A stretch of 64,000 bases of DNA, taken from Eutreptiella sp. 'Long Island Sound 2002'. Its lineage: Eukaryota; Euglenozoa; Euglenophyceae; Eutreptiales; Eutreptiaceae. Each line of letters starts with the position of its first letter. Position 1 is the first letter of the stretch. The DNA lies in contig OZ038384.1 in the NCBI GenBank assembly GCA_964036045.1, positions 27,447,771-27,511,770 on the forward strand, in the 5' to 3' direction. Below are positions 23,573-34,480 of the stretch, piece by piece. The notes under the pieces were generated by a model. That model saw only the letters and a list, made by a program, of their open reading frames with translations. It ran no database searches and was not told where the DNA came from. The position numbers and the translations under genes were made by a program.

Positions 23573-26383
23573 ATGGAGGACCTGGTCTCCATGTGTGAGC
23601 ATCGCTGCCGAAAGGCATGCAACCTCCGCTCCGCCGCTGAGCACTCTGAGGAGACCTGCCATTCAGGCAGCAGTGGAGGACGGGCCCGGCGCTACCGGAA
23701 GCGCAGGTCACCCAAGCCCGCGGCAGGGGACGCCGGGGCTATGAATACGGACCCCAGCCCGGTCAGGCTGTGGGACTCCGAGGGGCACTCCGAGGGCTAT
23801 CAGATCGCCTATGAGCAACCCTCGGAGTCGGAGGAGACGGCCAGACCGCCCACAAGGGCGAACACGGCCCCAGAACCCAGCCTGGAGCATGACGCCGAGG
23901 CGTTGGAGAGGCCCGCCAGAGCCAGAACGGCGCCTGTGGCCCGGCACACGGAGCCAACGCGGGATAGCATGGGCGACACACCCATGGCGGAGGAGTCCGA
24001 GGCGCCGGGAACCGCGGGATGCCCCGGATCAGGTGGAAAGCACGCTGAGTGCCACAGCGAGCACGTGTCGTTCCTCATGGGCAAGTACCCAAAGATGGGG
24101 ATGGACGCCATCGTGCATCGGCTCGATAGCCTGGACAACGCGAAGGACGGCCTAGAGGAGGACGTAGCCGGGATCCTGGATGACCAGTCGGCCGCGGAGA
24201 GGGACATGGCGGAGCTGCGAGCGGAACGGGACCGGTACCGGGAGAATCTGGAGCTGGCCCTGCAGAAGCAGCAGCGAGTGGTGGACAGCCTCCTCCACTT
24301 AGTGGAGGACATGTCGGGACGCCTGAAAAGGCTAGAGGAGCGACAGCCCCTCACCTCGGGTCCGGAGCTCCCGGCAAAGCCAGCAGCGGCAGAGCTGGTG
24401 GAGCGGGTTAAGACCCTCCGGAGCGCCATGGATAAACCCATGGGCGGCCCGGCAGAGGCACCCTACGCGCCTCCGCGTGTTGACCCGGGTGCGCTGCCGT
24501 TTGTTCCCATGTTCAGCGAATCCACAATGCTTGGGGAACACACGGCACCGGCTGGGTCCATGCGGGAAGGGCACGTAACCACGGACCCGAGGAGCCTGAC
24601 GGTACAGATGTCCCATGCCGCCCAGGATCTACCGATCACCAGGACTGCCAAAGCAGTTTATGCGGAAGAGGAGATCCAGAGCCAGACCATGCAGGGGCGA
24701 ACCATGGGAAGCGCCGACGGACATGGTCGAGGTCATCCAGACGGAAACCTGTGGGCGAAGGACCCCAATACGGGGATATGGACGGCCGGTGGAGCAAGTC
24801 CTTCTCGCATTCCAAACCCCATGGGTTCAGGCCCAACTGGATCGCACTCCATGGAGGAGAGGGATGTACGGGGAGTGTACTCACACCCCCCGGCCACAGG
24901 TGATATCCGTCTCGGTGGAGTGGTGGCTGGTGACGTCGGAGACGCCATCAGGATTGACGACCTCAGGGGAATCAAAATCCCCTACTATGATGGCAACCCC
25001 TCCAACCTGGACGACTTCATCCTGGATTGGGAGGACTTAGCCGAGGAGGTCGTCGGCGAGATGCGGGGAGCGCCGCGGAACAAGTGGGTATGTCGGACAT
25101 TCCCACACCGGCTGGCGCAGGACCTGAAGGAAAAGCTGCGGGATCAGATCTGGGAAGGATTGATCCATACGGAGCAGCCCTGCCTCTAGTGGTCGGAGGA
25201 TGAGGAGCGGGCGGACGCTCCGAACCAGGATCTGGAGGACTTGTGGTCCATCCCGCTGCAGCTGGACCGCGGTGAGTTGCGGGTCCGGGAGTGGAACGGG
25301 TATCTGCGGAAGTACCGGCGGAGCCTCAAGCTGGTTGAGGACTGAAACGAGTCCAGTGAGATCCGTCACCTGCTGAAGGTCGTCCTCCCCGGCCATTGGA
25401 AGAGGAGAGTGGAGGACGAGGAAAAGAAGAGAGCGAAGAAGCGCGTGGCGGTGAGGATCATGGCGGCGGAGGATACCCATGCGGGTATCATGGAGTTCTT
25501 CAGGAGGAACCTGGGCGAGCCCAACCGGATGTTGGGACTGAAGAACGCCGTGTACGTGGAGGTATTTGGAGACACCATGGGGCAAAGGTTGCTGCGCCTC
25601 AACAACGTGGAGTGGAGGCGCGGAGAGCAGCTGAGGATGCAAGTCATCTTCGCCCGCATGAGCCTGGACGAGATCGTGAAGTACATCACGGTGGAGTTGA
25701 AGCTCTATGCGAAGAACGAGGCCCACGTGCAGGATCGACATGGTCATGGACAACGAGGCCACCAAGAAGACCGCCATCATCGGGAGATGCAGGAGGACAC
25801 GGCCAACTCCGCGGAGAATGGTAGTGGAAGTGGCCAAGACCACTGGACCTGGTCCTGGGAGGATCACGAGGAGGCCCATTTCTTCGCGTTTGTGGCGCAC
25901 AACGTGAGGGACCATGGGCAGGATCGGTCCAGATGGAGCCGGGTGGGACCCAAGAAGGGCAATGAGCCAAGGAGGATCGGGGACCCACCGCTCTCGTTCC
26001 GGGAGTACAGGTCTCAGCACGACGGGTGCTGGGTCTGTTATGGCAAGGGAAACAACCATGCACACGACCACCGTCAGTGCAAGGTGTATGAGGCGGACAA
26101 GAAGGCCTACTTCGCCGTTCACCCCGAGAAGAAGCCCAAGGAGCAGCGGAATGCCGATTGGAAGGCGAAGGGCGGAGACGGGGGAAAAGGCCAAGGCAAA
26201 GGCCAAGGAAAAGGCGGAGGAAGAGGCTATGGTGGTGGACCTGGCCAAGACCGACGAGTGAGGTCGATCGAGGAGGTTGCTGAGGACATGTTGAGGACGT
26301 TGGAGGAACTCAAAGCCCAGCAACGTTGTGGACAAAGTCCTGGCGGATCGCAGCCGGAAGGGGCTGCGGGAAGCCAAGTCTAG
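23573..26383 (+). pseudogene. gag: Gag of element 2
   Basis: Structural polyprotein of ~936 codons, from ATG 23573 (M-E-D-L-V; the equivalent ATG exists in element 1) to TAG 26381-26383. Regions: Cys/Arg-rich N-terminus, acidic Pro-rich stretch, coiled-coil (~24120-24330), capsid-like domain (~24950-25345), a long basic segment, a zinc knuckle near 26028-26081 with spacing C-X2-C-X8-H-X4-C instead of C-X2-C-X4-H-X4-C, and a (GKGQ)n-like nucleic-acid-binding tail. Private stops: TAG 25187-25189 (Gln in element 1) and TGA 25343-25345 (Trp in element 1). Upstream of the ATG the leader is frameshifted relative to element 1, where the frame is open back to the PBS. Confidence 0.9.
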
Positions 26384-26404
26384 AGGAGCCCCCACGGGAG
26401 TGGG
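26381..26404 (+). promoter_or_regulatory. Candidate gag-pol stop-readthrough signal
   Basis: The gag terminator UAG (26381-26383) is followed, after 7 nt, by a hairpin CCCAC-GGGA-GUGGG (26391-26404). Pol continues in the same frame with no methionine requirement. Element 1 has the same UAG, spacer length and hairpin at 18317-18294 on the minus strand. A UAG with a close 3' structure and in-frame pol is how murine-leukaemia-type viruses make Gag-Pol. Readthrough here is inference. Confidence 0.6.
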
Positions 26405-29400
26405 ATCTCGGAGGTCTCTCCTCCGAAAATCAGTGGAATCCCAGAGAAAGCGAAGGCACATCGGGTGCTGAAGAAGGCTCCAGAAGAGCCAAAACCACTG
26501 AGTTTCGCCACTCCCAACCCCTGGAGCGCCCTTCCAAGGGAAGTTTATGTGGGCAAGGGACGTGGTAAGAAGGAAGGAGCGACCACGGAGAGCCCCGTGG
26601 ATGGGCAAGACCAACCCAAGATCTACACCATCCGTGATCATACCCTCGAAGTCCTGATGCACCCGGACGTGCTAGAGTTGCATGCCGTGAGAGTCGTCCA
26701 TACACCGCATGGCGACGAGCGGCAGTTGCACTTGAAGGTGCGTGTACGGTGCGGACAAGAGGAGTTGGTGGTGGATGTTTTGGTGGATACGGGTGCCCAG
26801 GTGAGCCTGGTCCGGAGAGGGTTGTTCAAGGAGAAATCCCTGCAGCCCAGCCGTAGACCGGTACGCCTGAAGGTGGCCAATGGTGAGATTATGGGTGGTG
26901 GCACCCATGAGGCCACTATCAGTATGGAATTCTGGGAGCAAGAGCGTTTGAACCGCCCTGATTTGGCGAAGAGAAGCACTCTATCCGGGAACTTCTACGT
27001 GGCCGACATTACAGATTGGGATATGATCATGGGGTATGACTTCATGGTGGCAAACGCCATTGGAGCCCTTCCCCATCGCGCAACGCTGGTCCGGGAGGAT
27101 TATGAATGCCTCACATGGCTGTCCACCGACTATGCATGCGGATCATCCCAATGGAATGCTGAGGAAGAGGATCGGATCGTCCAAGCGGTGCAAGCTGTGG
27201 GTGCCAAGTCCAGAGGAGACGGTGGAGTTCAGCTCAAGGAGTATGGAATGGCGCCGCAGGTGTATGCCAGGATGATCCAGACGCTGGGAGCCGAAGCGCC
27301 CGAGACGGACGTCTTCGCTTCCCGGGATGCCCCACTTTTGCGGAAATGTAGGAGGCATTGGCATCGAGGAGACTCAGCCTGGCATAGGCATTGGGGTTTG
27401 AAGGAGTGGGGGCCCATGTATTGGCATGGCTCCCTGGATAACACCAGACGTATGGTGGAGAAGATCGTCGCGGATAGGGCGAAGGGGATCCTGGTCATAA
27501 CCGGCATAGGATCCACCCCATGTCCGCTGGAGGGTCCCAAGCCGACGCTGGACTCCATCACCCTGAACAAGATGTCATTCGGGCCAGAGGAGGAGTTGTT
27601 CATCGACGCCAAGGGTGTATCAATGCCCTCCCCGGGTCAAGCGTGGGGTACCAAGGCTTTCCTGGTGGATGGGGCGCAAGCCCAGCTCACGGGTGATGAA
27701 GCATTCATCCGTAGGGTGGAGGCGGTGCCCATGAAGGTCATGTTTGAGCCCAAGGAGGGGACGGATCAGCCTATTGATGGCATTGACGTCCTGTCCCACG
27801 CCGAGATCGACGACGTCGTCAACTACATGCGGATGGGGATGCACGACCGTGTGGCAGCCAAGAAGAGGCGGGCCATGGTCACATCTCTGCATTGGTGGGA
27901 TGACAGGATGTTGGTCACCGGCAAGTACGAGAAGGATGAGTTCGTGGCGAGGGTCATGGATCACATCGCGGACCAATACGATGGTCCGGTTGGGTCGGAC
28001 CCGCCGACGTGGGATTTTCCAAGAATGGGGGCCGATAGCGACAGTAACCAGCCCGACGCCGCAAATTTCCGAAGATTATCGGTGGGAAGCATGCCCCACG
28101 ACGATGAGGACGGCATATCGGACGAGGAGAAGTCGGATTCGGACCCGGAAGAGGCCTATACCGCAGTGCGGTCCTTTGTATCGATACCGAAGCAAGCGGC
28201 TGAAGAGGCCCAGGAGAACCCGAAGGTCGCTGAGCTGAAGGAGAGGCTGATCAATGCCTATCCGCGGCTATTCAGTGGCGTCGCCAACAAGAACCCTCCA
28301 GATCGTGGGAGGTTTGGCACAGCGAGGATCAAGCTGAAGCCGAACCCCAAGATCTATCGTCATCGGGAGTACAAACTTCAGGGTGATCGGGCCAAGGCCA
28401 TGAAGAAGCTGTTGGCCGAGTTCATTGAGCGGGGATGGATTGAACCCTCCGACAGTGAGTGGGCCAGCCCAGCCTTTATCGTGCCCAAGAAGGAGAAGGG
28501 CGAGTGGAGGTTGGTGGTGGATTACAGGGGTTTGAAAGAGCAAACCGAGCACGACTCGTACTCGCTTCCCCTGATCGACTCCATCGTCCAAAAACAACAG
28601 AAAAAGCGAATCTTCACGGTGTTGGACCTGAAACACGGCTACCACCAGATGCCGCTACACCCGGACTCCAGGCCCTGCACAGCGATGTCAATGCCACTGG
28701 GGCCCATGCAGTGGAAAGTGGTGCCCATGGGCGCCAAGAATGGCAACGCCGCTTTCCAGCGCATGATGGAGGACCTACTCGGTCCAGTCAGGGATTGTGC
28801 CGACCCCCTTGTGGATGACATCATCATCGGGTCCGGCACGGAGGACATGACTGAGGACGAGCTCATCGAAGCGCATGAGAAGGATCTGCGCCGAGTGCTC
28901 AGCGAGCTGGACAAGCACAACATGGTGTGCAAGCCCACCAAAGCCTGACTCTTCGTGAAGGAAGTGGAGTGCGCGGGTCACGTGGTTGGTCACGGGCAAC
29001 GCCGTCCCATGCCTGGGAAGCTGGCGCCCCTGCACCACTGGGAAAAGCGCCAGACCATCAGCGAACTCAGGTCCTTCATGGGGTTCTGCAACTATTATTC
29101 GGGCTATGTCCGGATGTAAGAAGAACTCTCGGGGCCGCTGCACAAGATGTTGCAGGTGGGCAAGTTCGATGGCGGTAAGGGGAGCAAGAAGAAGCTTGCC
29201 TGGACCCCTGAGGCCGAAGATGCGTTCAGCCGCCTGAAGGAGCGACTCCTGGGGCAGCTGGGGCTATTTCTAGTGGACCCGGACAAGGGATTCGTGCCAA
29301 GGACGGACGCCTCGGACTATGCTGTGGGGTGAGTCCTCGAGCAGATCCGGGACGACGGGTCACACGTACCCGTGGTGTTTTGAAGCCGGATCCTGGCCGA

Positions 29401-31450
29401 GGGCCAACGCCGAACCTGGACCGCGAGGGAGAAGGAGACATACGCCATTGTTTGTGCGCTCAGGAAGTGGTCTGGCCACATCGGATTGCAACCGGTGGTG
29501 GTTTGTACGGACCATCAGTCCTTGCAGAGCTGGCACAAGGAGCACGTCGACACCCCCTCGGGACCGGCGGCAAGGAGCGCCCGATGGCATGAGACGTTCG
29601 CCAAGTTCGACCTCAGTGTCGTATATGTCCCAGGGAAGGACAACACTGTGGCAGATTGCCTCAGTCGATGGGCCTACCCCGCAAGCAAGGCTTGGATGGA
29701 CATATCCAGCCATGGGGACGCCGAGGAGACCGAGGAGGCCAAGCGTATCATCGAGATGGAGAAGGCCATGGAGCAAGAGAGGGTCAAGTGCTTTGTGGTG
29801 ATGGCAAACCGTACGGACCTGGCCAAGTTCCGGGGCGCCCGCGTCAAAGCTATTCGAGAGGAAACCCTCGAGCAATGGATGGTGGCCCCTGTAGAGCTAG
29901 TCAGGTCGGTGCTCACAGAGGACTGGTCGGATGGCTATGCGGCATCCGATCACTGGAGCAAGTACTGGAATGCCGTGAGCGCCCAGTCGGACGACGAATG
30001 GCCCGAGGGCTTAACAGACGATGGGGACAAGTTGTTCCTCAAGGACAAGCTGCTGGTGCCCGAGAACGGAGTGGAGGAGCTCATTGACCATTGGCACTAC
30101 GCCCAGCTCATGCACCCTGGCCGAGACAAGATGCAGCAGCACCTGAAGTGGTGTTTCAAGTTCCCTCCGGTGTACTACGCCATCCTGGATAGGTACTGCA
30201 GCGACTGTGCCGTGTGTCGGGCCACGAAGAGCCCCAACCATTCCACAGCGGGCAACCCGGTGTATACGGCTATACCGGAGGCCCCTATGCGGTCCGTGGC
30301 CATGGATGTATTCGCCATGCCTGAGGTCACCGTGGAAGGAGAGACCTACGACTGTGTCATCCTGGCGGTGGATAGGCACAGTGGGTATATTGTGGCGGTC
30401 CCTGGCAAGAAGTCCAACAAGAAGGACAAGAAGGACAAGCATGGAGTGGGGCTGCAGGCCAAGACCGTCGATAATGCCATGATCAGGCATTGGCTGACGA
30501 TTTTTGATGTCCCGGCTTTCATCTGCAGCGATCGGGGCAGTCAATTCGTGGGGACGTGGTTCAAGACGATGTGCAAGCACATGGGGATTCGGCATGCCAA
30601 GACCGTGGCGTACCACAGCCGGTCCAATGGCCGGGCTGAGGTGGCCGGGCGGCAGATGTTCGAGAAGTTCCGCCAGCTGCACATTGATGAACCGGGCCGG
30701 AATTGGTATAATTTGCTGTGGAGAGTACTCCAAGCGTATAACGACCTTCCGGGACCCACTGGACTGTCGCCCCATCGCATCCTGTTCCTACGGGATCGAG
30801 TGTCACGCACTCTCCCGTGGTTAAACCATGGCAAAGTGGCCCGGGATGCGAACGCCATGATGGCTGAGGCGGACGACACGGCGGCCAAGGTGTGCAAGGC
30901 ACTTCAGGAAGAGCATGACAAGAGGGCCAAGTACGTCAAGCAGGGAAAAGTCCAGAAGTATGCTCTCCAAGACACCGTGTGGTCGGAGCGGCACCACAAG
31001 GATGTCCTGTCCAGGCATCGGCAGGCGTCCTGGTATATGCCGGGGGTAATCGTGCGGAAGGTCGGGCAGGATGTGTATGCGGTTCGTGTGGGGGATAACA
31101 AGATCCTGGACCGCGACCTTACCGTGCTTCGTCCCCGAGCACCAGACCCCAGCGGACGTCCCGTCACCTTGGAGTTCACGGCCGGCGATGTGGACTCGGA
31201 CAACGAGGGTGAGGACGACGACTTCACCGCCGAGAAGATCCTGGCGGACAAGCCGGACCCGGGGACGCCTGGGGGGAGGCTTTATAAAGTCCGTTGGAAG
31301 GGATTCGCCGCATTCAGGGATTCATGGGAGCCTCCGAGCAGTTTTGTGCCGAGGTACACCACGGTCTGGATGGACTACCTGAAGAAAAAGAACATTTCTT
31401 TGGATGTCAAGGACGTGTTGGTCCATTTGGTGGCTGCTGTAGCACCGTAA
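26384..31450 (+). pseudogene. pol: Pol of element 2: PR-RT-RNase H-IN-chromodomain
   Basis: Same frame as gag, ~1689 codons. Protease active site D-T-G-A at 26786-26797. RT from ~28350 with L-D-L-K-H-G-Y-H-Q and L-V-D-D-I-I (~28808-28826; Leu where element 1 has Phe before V-D-D). RNase H ~29270-29680. Integrase zinc domain H-X5-H/C-S-D-C near 30090-30205, core D, D, E at about 30304, 30525 and 30637. The C-terminal chromodomain (~31225-31400, Y-K-V-R-W-K-G-F, S-W-E-P) is expected to target insertion to marked chromatin. Four private stops cluster in the RT-RNase H region: TGA 28946, TAA 29117, TGA 29330, TGA 29381. The integrase-chromodomain part is fully open for 650 codons and ends at TAA 31450. 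Confidence 0.94.
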
Positions 31451-31832
31451 TGGATACCCCTTGGCATTTTGTTTGTTTTTGTGCTTGGGGAGACGGGTGA
31501 GGGCGTTCATCCAGGGATTTTTCCGCCTTGACTGGCCATATACCCCCTTCATCGATCTCCACATATATATTTCACTGTGGTATACGTATTTAGATCGATC
31601 GACGACGTTTCTCTATCTTTGATCCCCTTGGTCCATGTTGTAGATTAAGAGGAGACCGGATACGGCGTAGGGCACCGATAATGAGTGTCCTCACCCCTCC
31701 CTTGGGGCGTGGGGGACGCCTACGACGTGTGTGGGGCCTCCATGTTTCCTTGGCACATGGAGGGGGGGGGTTGGAGCCCATTGGGGTCCTCCCGTCCTCT
31801 CTTCAATGACTTCCGAGCGGTAACAACGCTCT

Positions 31833-31843
31833 GAGAAGGGGGA
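31833..31843 (+). promoter_or_regulatory. Polypurine tract of element 2
   Basis: GAGAAGGGGGA immediately precedes the 3' LTR (TGAAG at 31844). About 380 bp of untranslated sequence lie between the pol stop and this tract, conserved with 12906-13287 (reverse strand) and 62262-62512. Confidence 0.9.
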
Positions 31844-34188
31844 TGAAGCCGGTTCGGAGCCCCGTGGCCATCTTGGGGTCACTTGGGGTGTGTATCTATG
31901 TGCCGGCAAGCCGCCATCGGCTGATATCATACTCTCCCATCCAACTGATCTAACCCGATGTGATAGTGTGATAGGTTTGGCCATTCCGGCTATGAGCGGC
32001 CATATTCAGTACCGAGGCGCCGCCAGCTCAGATTTATATATCAGAATATCAGGAATCAACAGGGTTTTTTTATCATAATGTTTCCGTAATTTTTGAGCCT
32101 TTCGTTTTGATTGTTAATGTATCGGCGACTGTCAGTTGGCTCGCGATTTTGCGGTAACCGAATGGTTAACTGTTATTTACAGATATTTTAGCGGAAACCC
32201 CGATGAAGGGTCAGATTTCATCAGTAAAGGGTTCGTTGCTTCCGCAATCTTCATATGAAACACTCGCAAAATTATTCCGATTTTTTCAGACCTTCAGAAT
32301 TGGATTTTCGACTTCGACATCGCCGCACTCGATATGATGAATCTCGAGTGGTCATACATTTTTCCACGATCACGAATCAACCTTCCTTTTGTTATATCCC
32401 TCATTTTTCTTGGAGTTATAGTCGAAACAAAAGTGATTCGTGAGACCACTTTGAAGAATCATGTCTCCGGCTCACCGCGAGGAATACCAACTTCGAGAAT
32501 TGGGTTGGAACCGCCTTGGTCTCAACTTAATTTAGGAAGCATCAAACGCCTTTGTTGTGTAAACATGCCCGGTGTAGCAAGGGATAATGGTCAAGAGGGG
32601 AGAAAGGGATATATAACTCTTGGACCGTGCAACCGAATATTTCATTGTGACTTTCGAGTGTACCGCATGAGTGTTGGGGTTGCATAGCAACTTTCCTTGG
32701 GTTCCTACGCATTTTTAACGTGAAGTTATGCCCATGGAGGGGCATAGCATATCATGGTGGGAGCCACCTTTTGAGGGTATGTGTTATATGCATGGTATAT
32801 GTCTTGATGTGCTCACGCCCATGTTATATATCTTCGTGTGGCCGAAGAGATGGGGAGCCACACGTGACAAGGGCCTTGCCCATGTCCCAACGGTGGAATT
32901 CAAAGCGCTAGACTAAGTCTACCGCATATGTATTGCTCATGGTATGTTTGGCAAAGAGATCCATGAGTGCACTCCCATTTTCATGGGGCATGTAGATATG
33001 AGTGGCGAAGGTATCTCCATGCGCCCGATTGGGGATCCAAGTTGGGAAATTGTTCGCAAACGGTTCCAATCATTTGTATATTGAACCATGCGCGGATATC
33101 ATGGGTGAGCATAGAGATATACTATCATGACAACTTTGTATATGGGCATATTTTCATGTTTTTGACCTCAATTTTTGCTCATTTTTGCGTTTTGTGTACT
33201 TACCTGGTCGGTAAACAGCAAAAAGCCTATGGAGAGTCGAACCATGGTATGTTGTTCATATGTTGGCATATGCTTCGGAGTTGAAGCCCACCATATGCCG
33301 GATTGCGTACTCTATTTGGCTTGGCGCACGAAGGATTACAAGAATTGGTCTCAAGATCATGGGCTGACTTGGGCAGTGCGTGGCGCCCATATCCGAAGGG
33401 GTTTCGAGGGCAAAGTGGGGATGTACATGGGCATTGACTTTTGGTCTCTATCCTCCATGAATACTAGACTTCGATTCCATGCACACTTTGAGCCTTCGGA
33501 TAAGTTGTAACTTCAATTTTGAGCATATATTTGATATACGGCCAATATGGTGTGAATTGGCAGTTTTTGGCATGTTATGAGTTCAAACTCATGGAGCATA
33601 TCTTTAAGCCCAATCGACTCCAAGTCCAACCAAGTTTATGTCAGGGTAGGGCATGGTCCTAAGTGCTACTCTAGGCCATGACACGCCACCTCCTCCATTG
33701 GGCTAGGATTTATAGGCTTGGGAGTGAACACATTTTTGGGGTTTATGTAGTGACTTTTGACACATGGCATTTAGCCATCTTATTTGACTGGGTTCAGGGC
33801 ATCATGTTGGCAAGTCAAGGGAAGGTCTTGAGTCCAGGGAATGAGGGGTCTATGGCTGTGACTGTGTACATTTCCATCTTTCCCCAACTTTGCTTTATTT
33901 GTGTTCATATGCCAATTTCAGGGCTTTCTTCTTTGGTGCAATTCTTGTACATGCCCGCCACCGTGAGACAACCGGTGTGCTGAACGGAAGCTCGCAGTGT
34001 GGATTGGGTTATTGCTGTATTTGTGGGATCTGGTTGCTGTTCAGGGTTGAAGGAGGATAACATTTTCTATATTTTTGGATTTTGGACCTTGGATTTTGAG
34101 GAATGCAAGCATTGATCAGGAGCAAGTCAGCAGGGGTTACAGGCGGAAGGGGCACAGCAGGGGCCGGTCCTGGTAGGGACCTTCTTTA
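31844..34188 (+). repeat. 3' LTR of element 2
   Basis: 2345 bp, pairs with 21006-23351. It is followed by the CCGG target duplication and the reverse-strand gag start of element 1, which shows where the insertion occurred. Confidence 0.95.
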
Positions 34189-34469
34189 CCGGTAACGCCG
34201 GGCCCTGCCGTTGCTGCCAGTCTCCTCCAACCCCTCCGCAGCGGAGCGGAGATTGCAAGCCTTGCGGCATTGCCTTTCACACATGGAGGCCAGGTCATCC
34301 ATTTCTAGCCCATGTCCTACAAGGGCTCTCCGTCCTGAGCATAATCGCTCTTCTCGGGCTTTCAAGTCCGGCGTCGACTCCACGGACTCAACGATCTGCA
34401 CCCGGGGCGGCCTTGGGCAGGGCTCATGAGGGCCCAAGTCCCCGGTGCGGCGGTAGGGGGCAGGTACCG
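34189..34469 (-). pseudogene. gag: Gag start and leader of element 1, cut off by element 2
   Basis: Minus-strand sequence from the PBS to the insertion point. It encodes the counterpart of the element 2 gag N-terminus: M-D-D-L-A-S-M-C-E (ATG at 34302), R-K-A-C-N-L-R-S-A-A, then R-A-R-R-Y-R at the break. The next residues (K-R-G-S-P-K-P) are at 21005 and lower coordinates. The frame is open back through the PBS into the LTR, unlike element 2. Confidence 0.9.
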
Positions 34470-34480
34470 CTCTGCTACCA
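34470..34480 (-). promoter_or_regulatory. Primer-binding site of element 1
   Basis: TGGTAGCAGAG on the minus strand, adjacent to the 5' LTR. The next bases are CGG, compared with GTG in element 2. Confidence 0.9.

Larger units (their letters stand above)
21006..34188 (+). mobile_element. Ty3/gypsy chromovirus-type element 2, nested in element 1
   Basis: 13,183-bp complete element on the plus strand, flanked by CCGG (21002-21005 and 34189-34192). Joining the flanks through one CCGG restores the element 1 gag reading frame, and element 2 itself carries the uninterrupted form of that site near 23697. Order: LTR, PBS, gag, UAG, pol, PPT, LTR. Gag and pol are in a single frame over ~7.9 kb with six private stop codons, so the copy is inactive. 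LTRs are 2346 and 2345 bp and differ by ~3% in a 235-base stretch, so insertion was not very recent. Confidence 0.96.

Noticed and set aside
25187-29383. Stop codons in element 2 as signs of a targeted mutation process such as RIP or methyl-C deamination
   Set aside because: The changes are mixed (CAG to TAG and TGG to TGA, but also Tyr to TAA and TCA to TGA), so two copies do not show a directional pattern.
14293-31450. A retrovirus with an envelope gene
   Set aside because: Only ~380 non-coding bases lie between the chromodomain end and the PPT in both copies, so there is no env. These are ordinary Ty3/gypsy retrotransposons.
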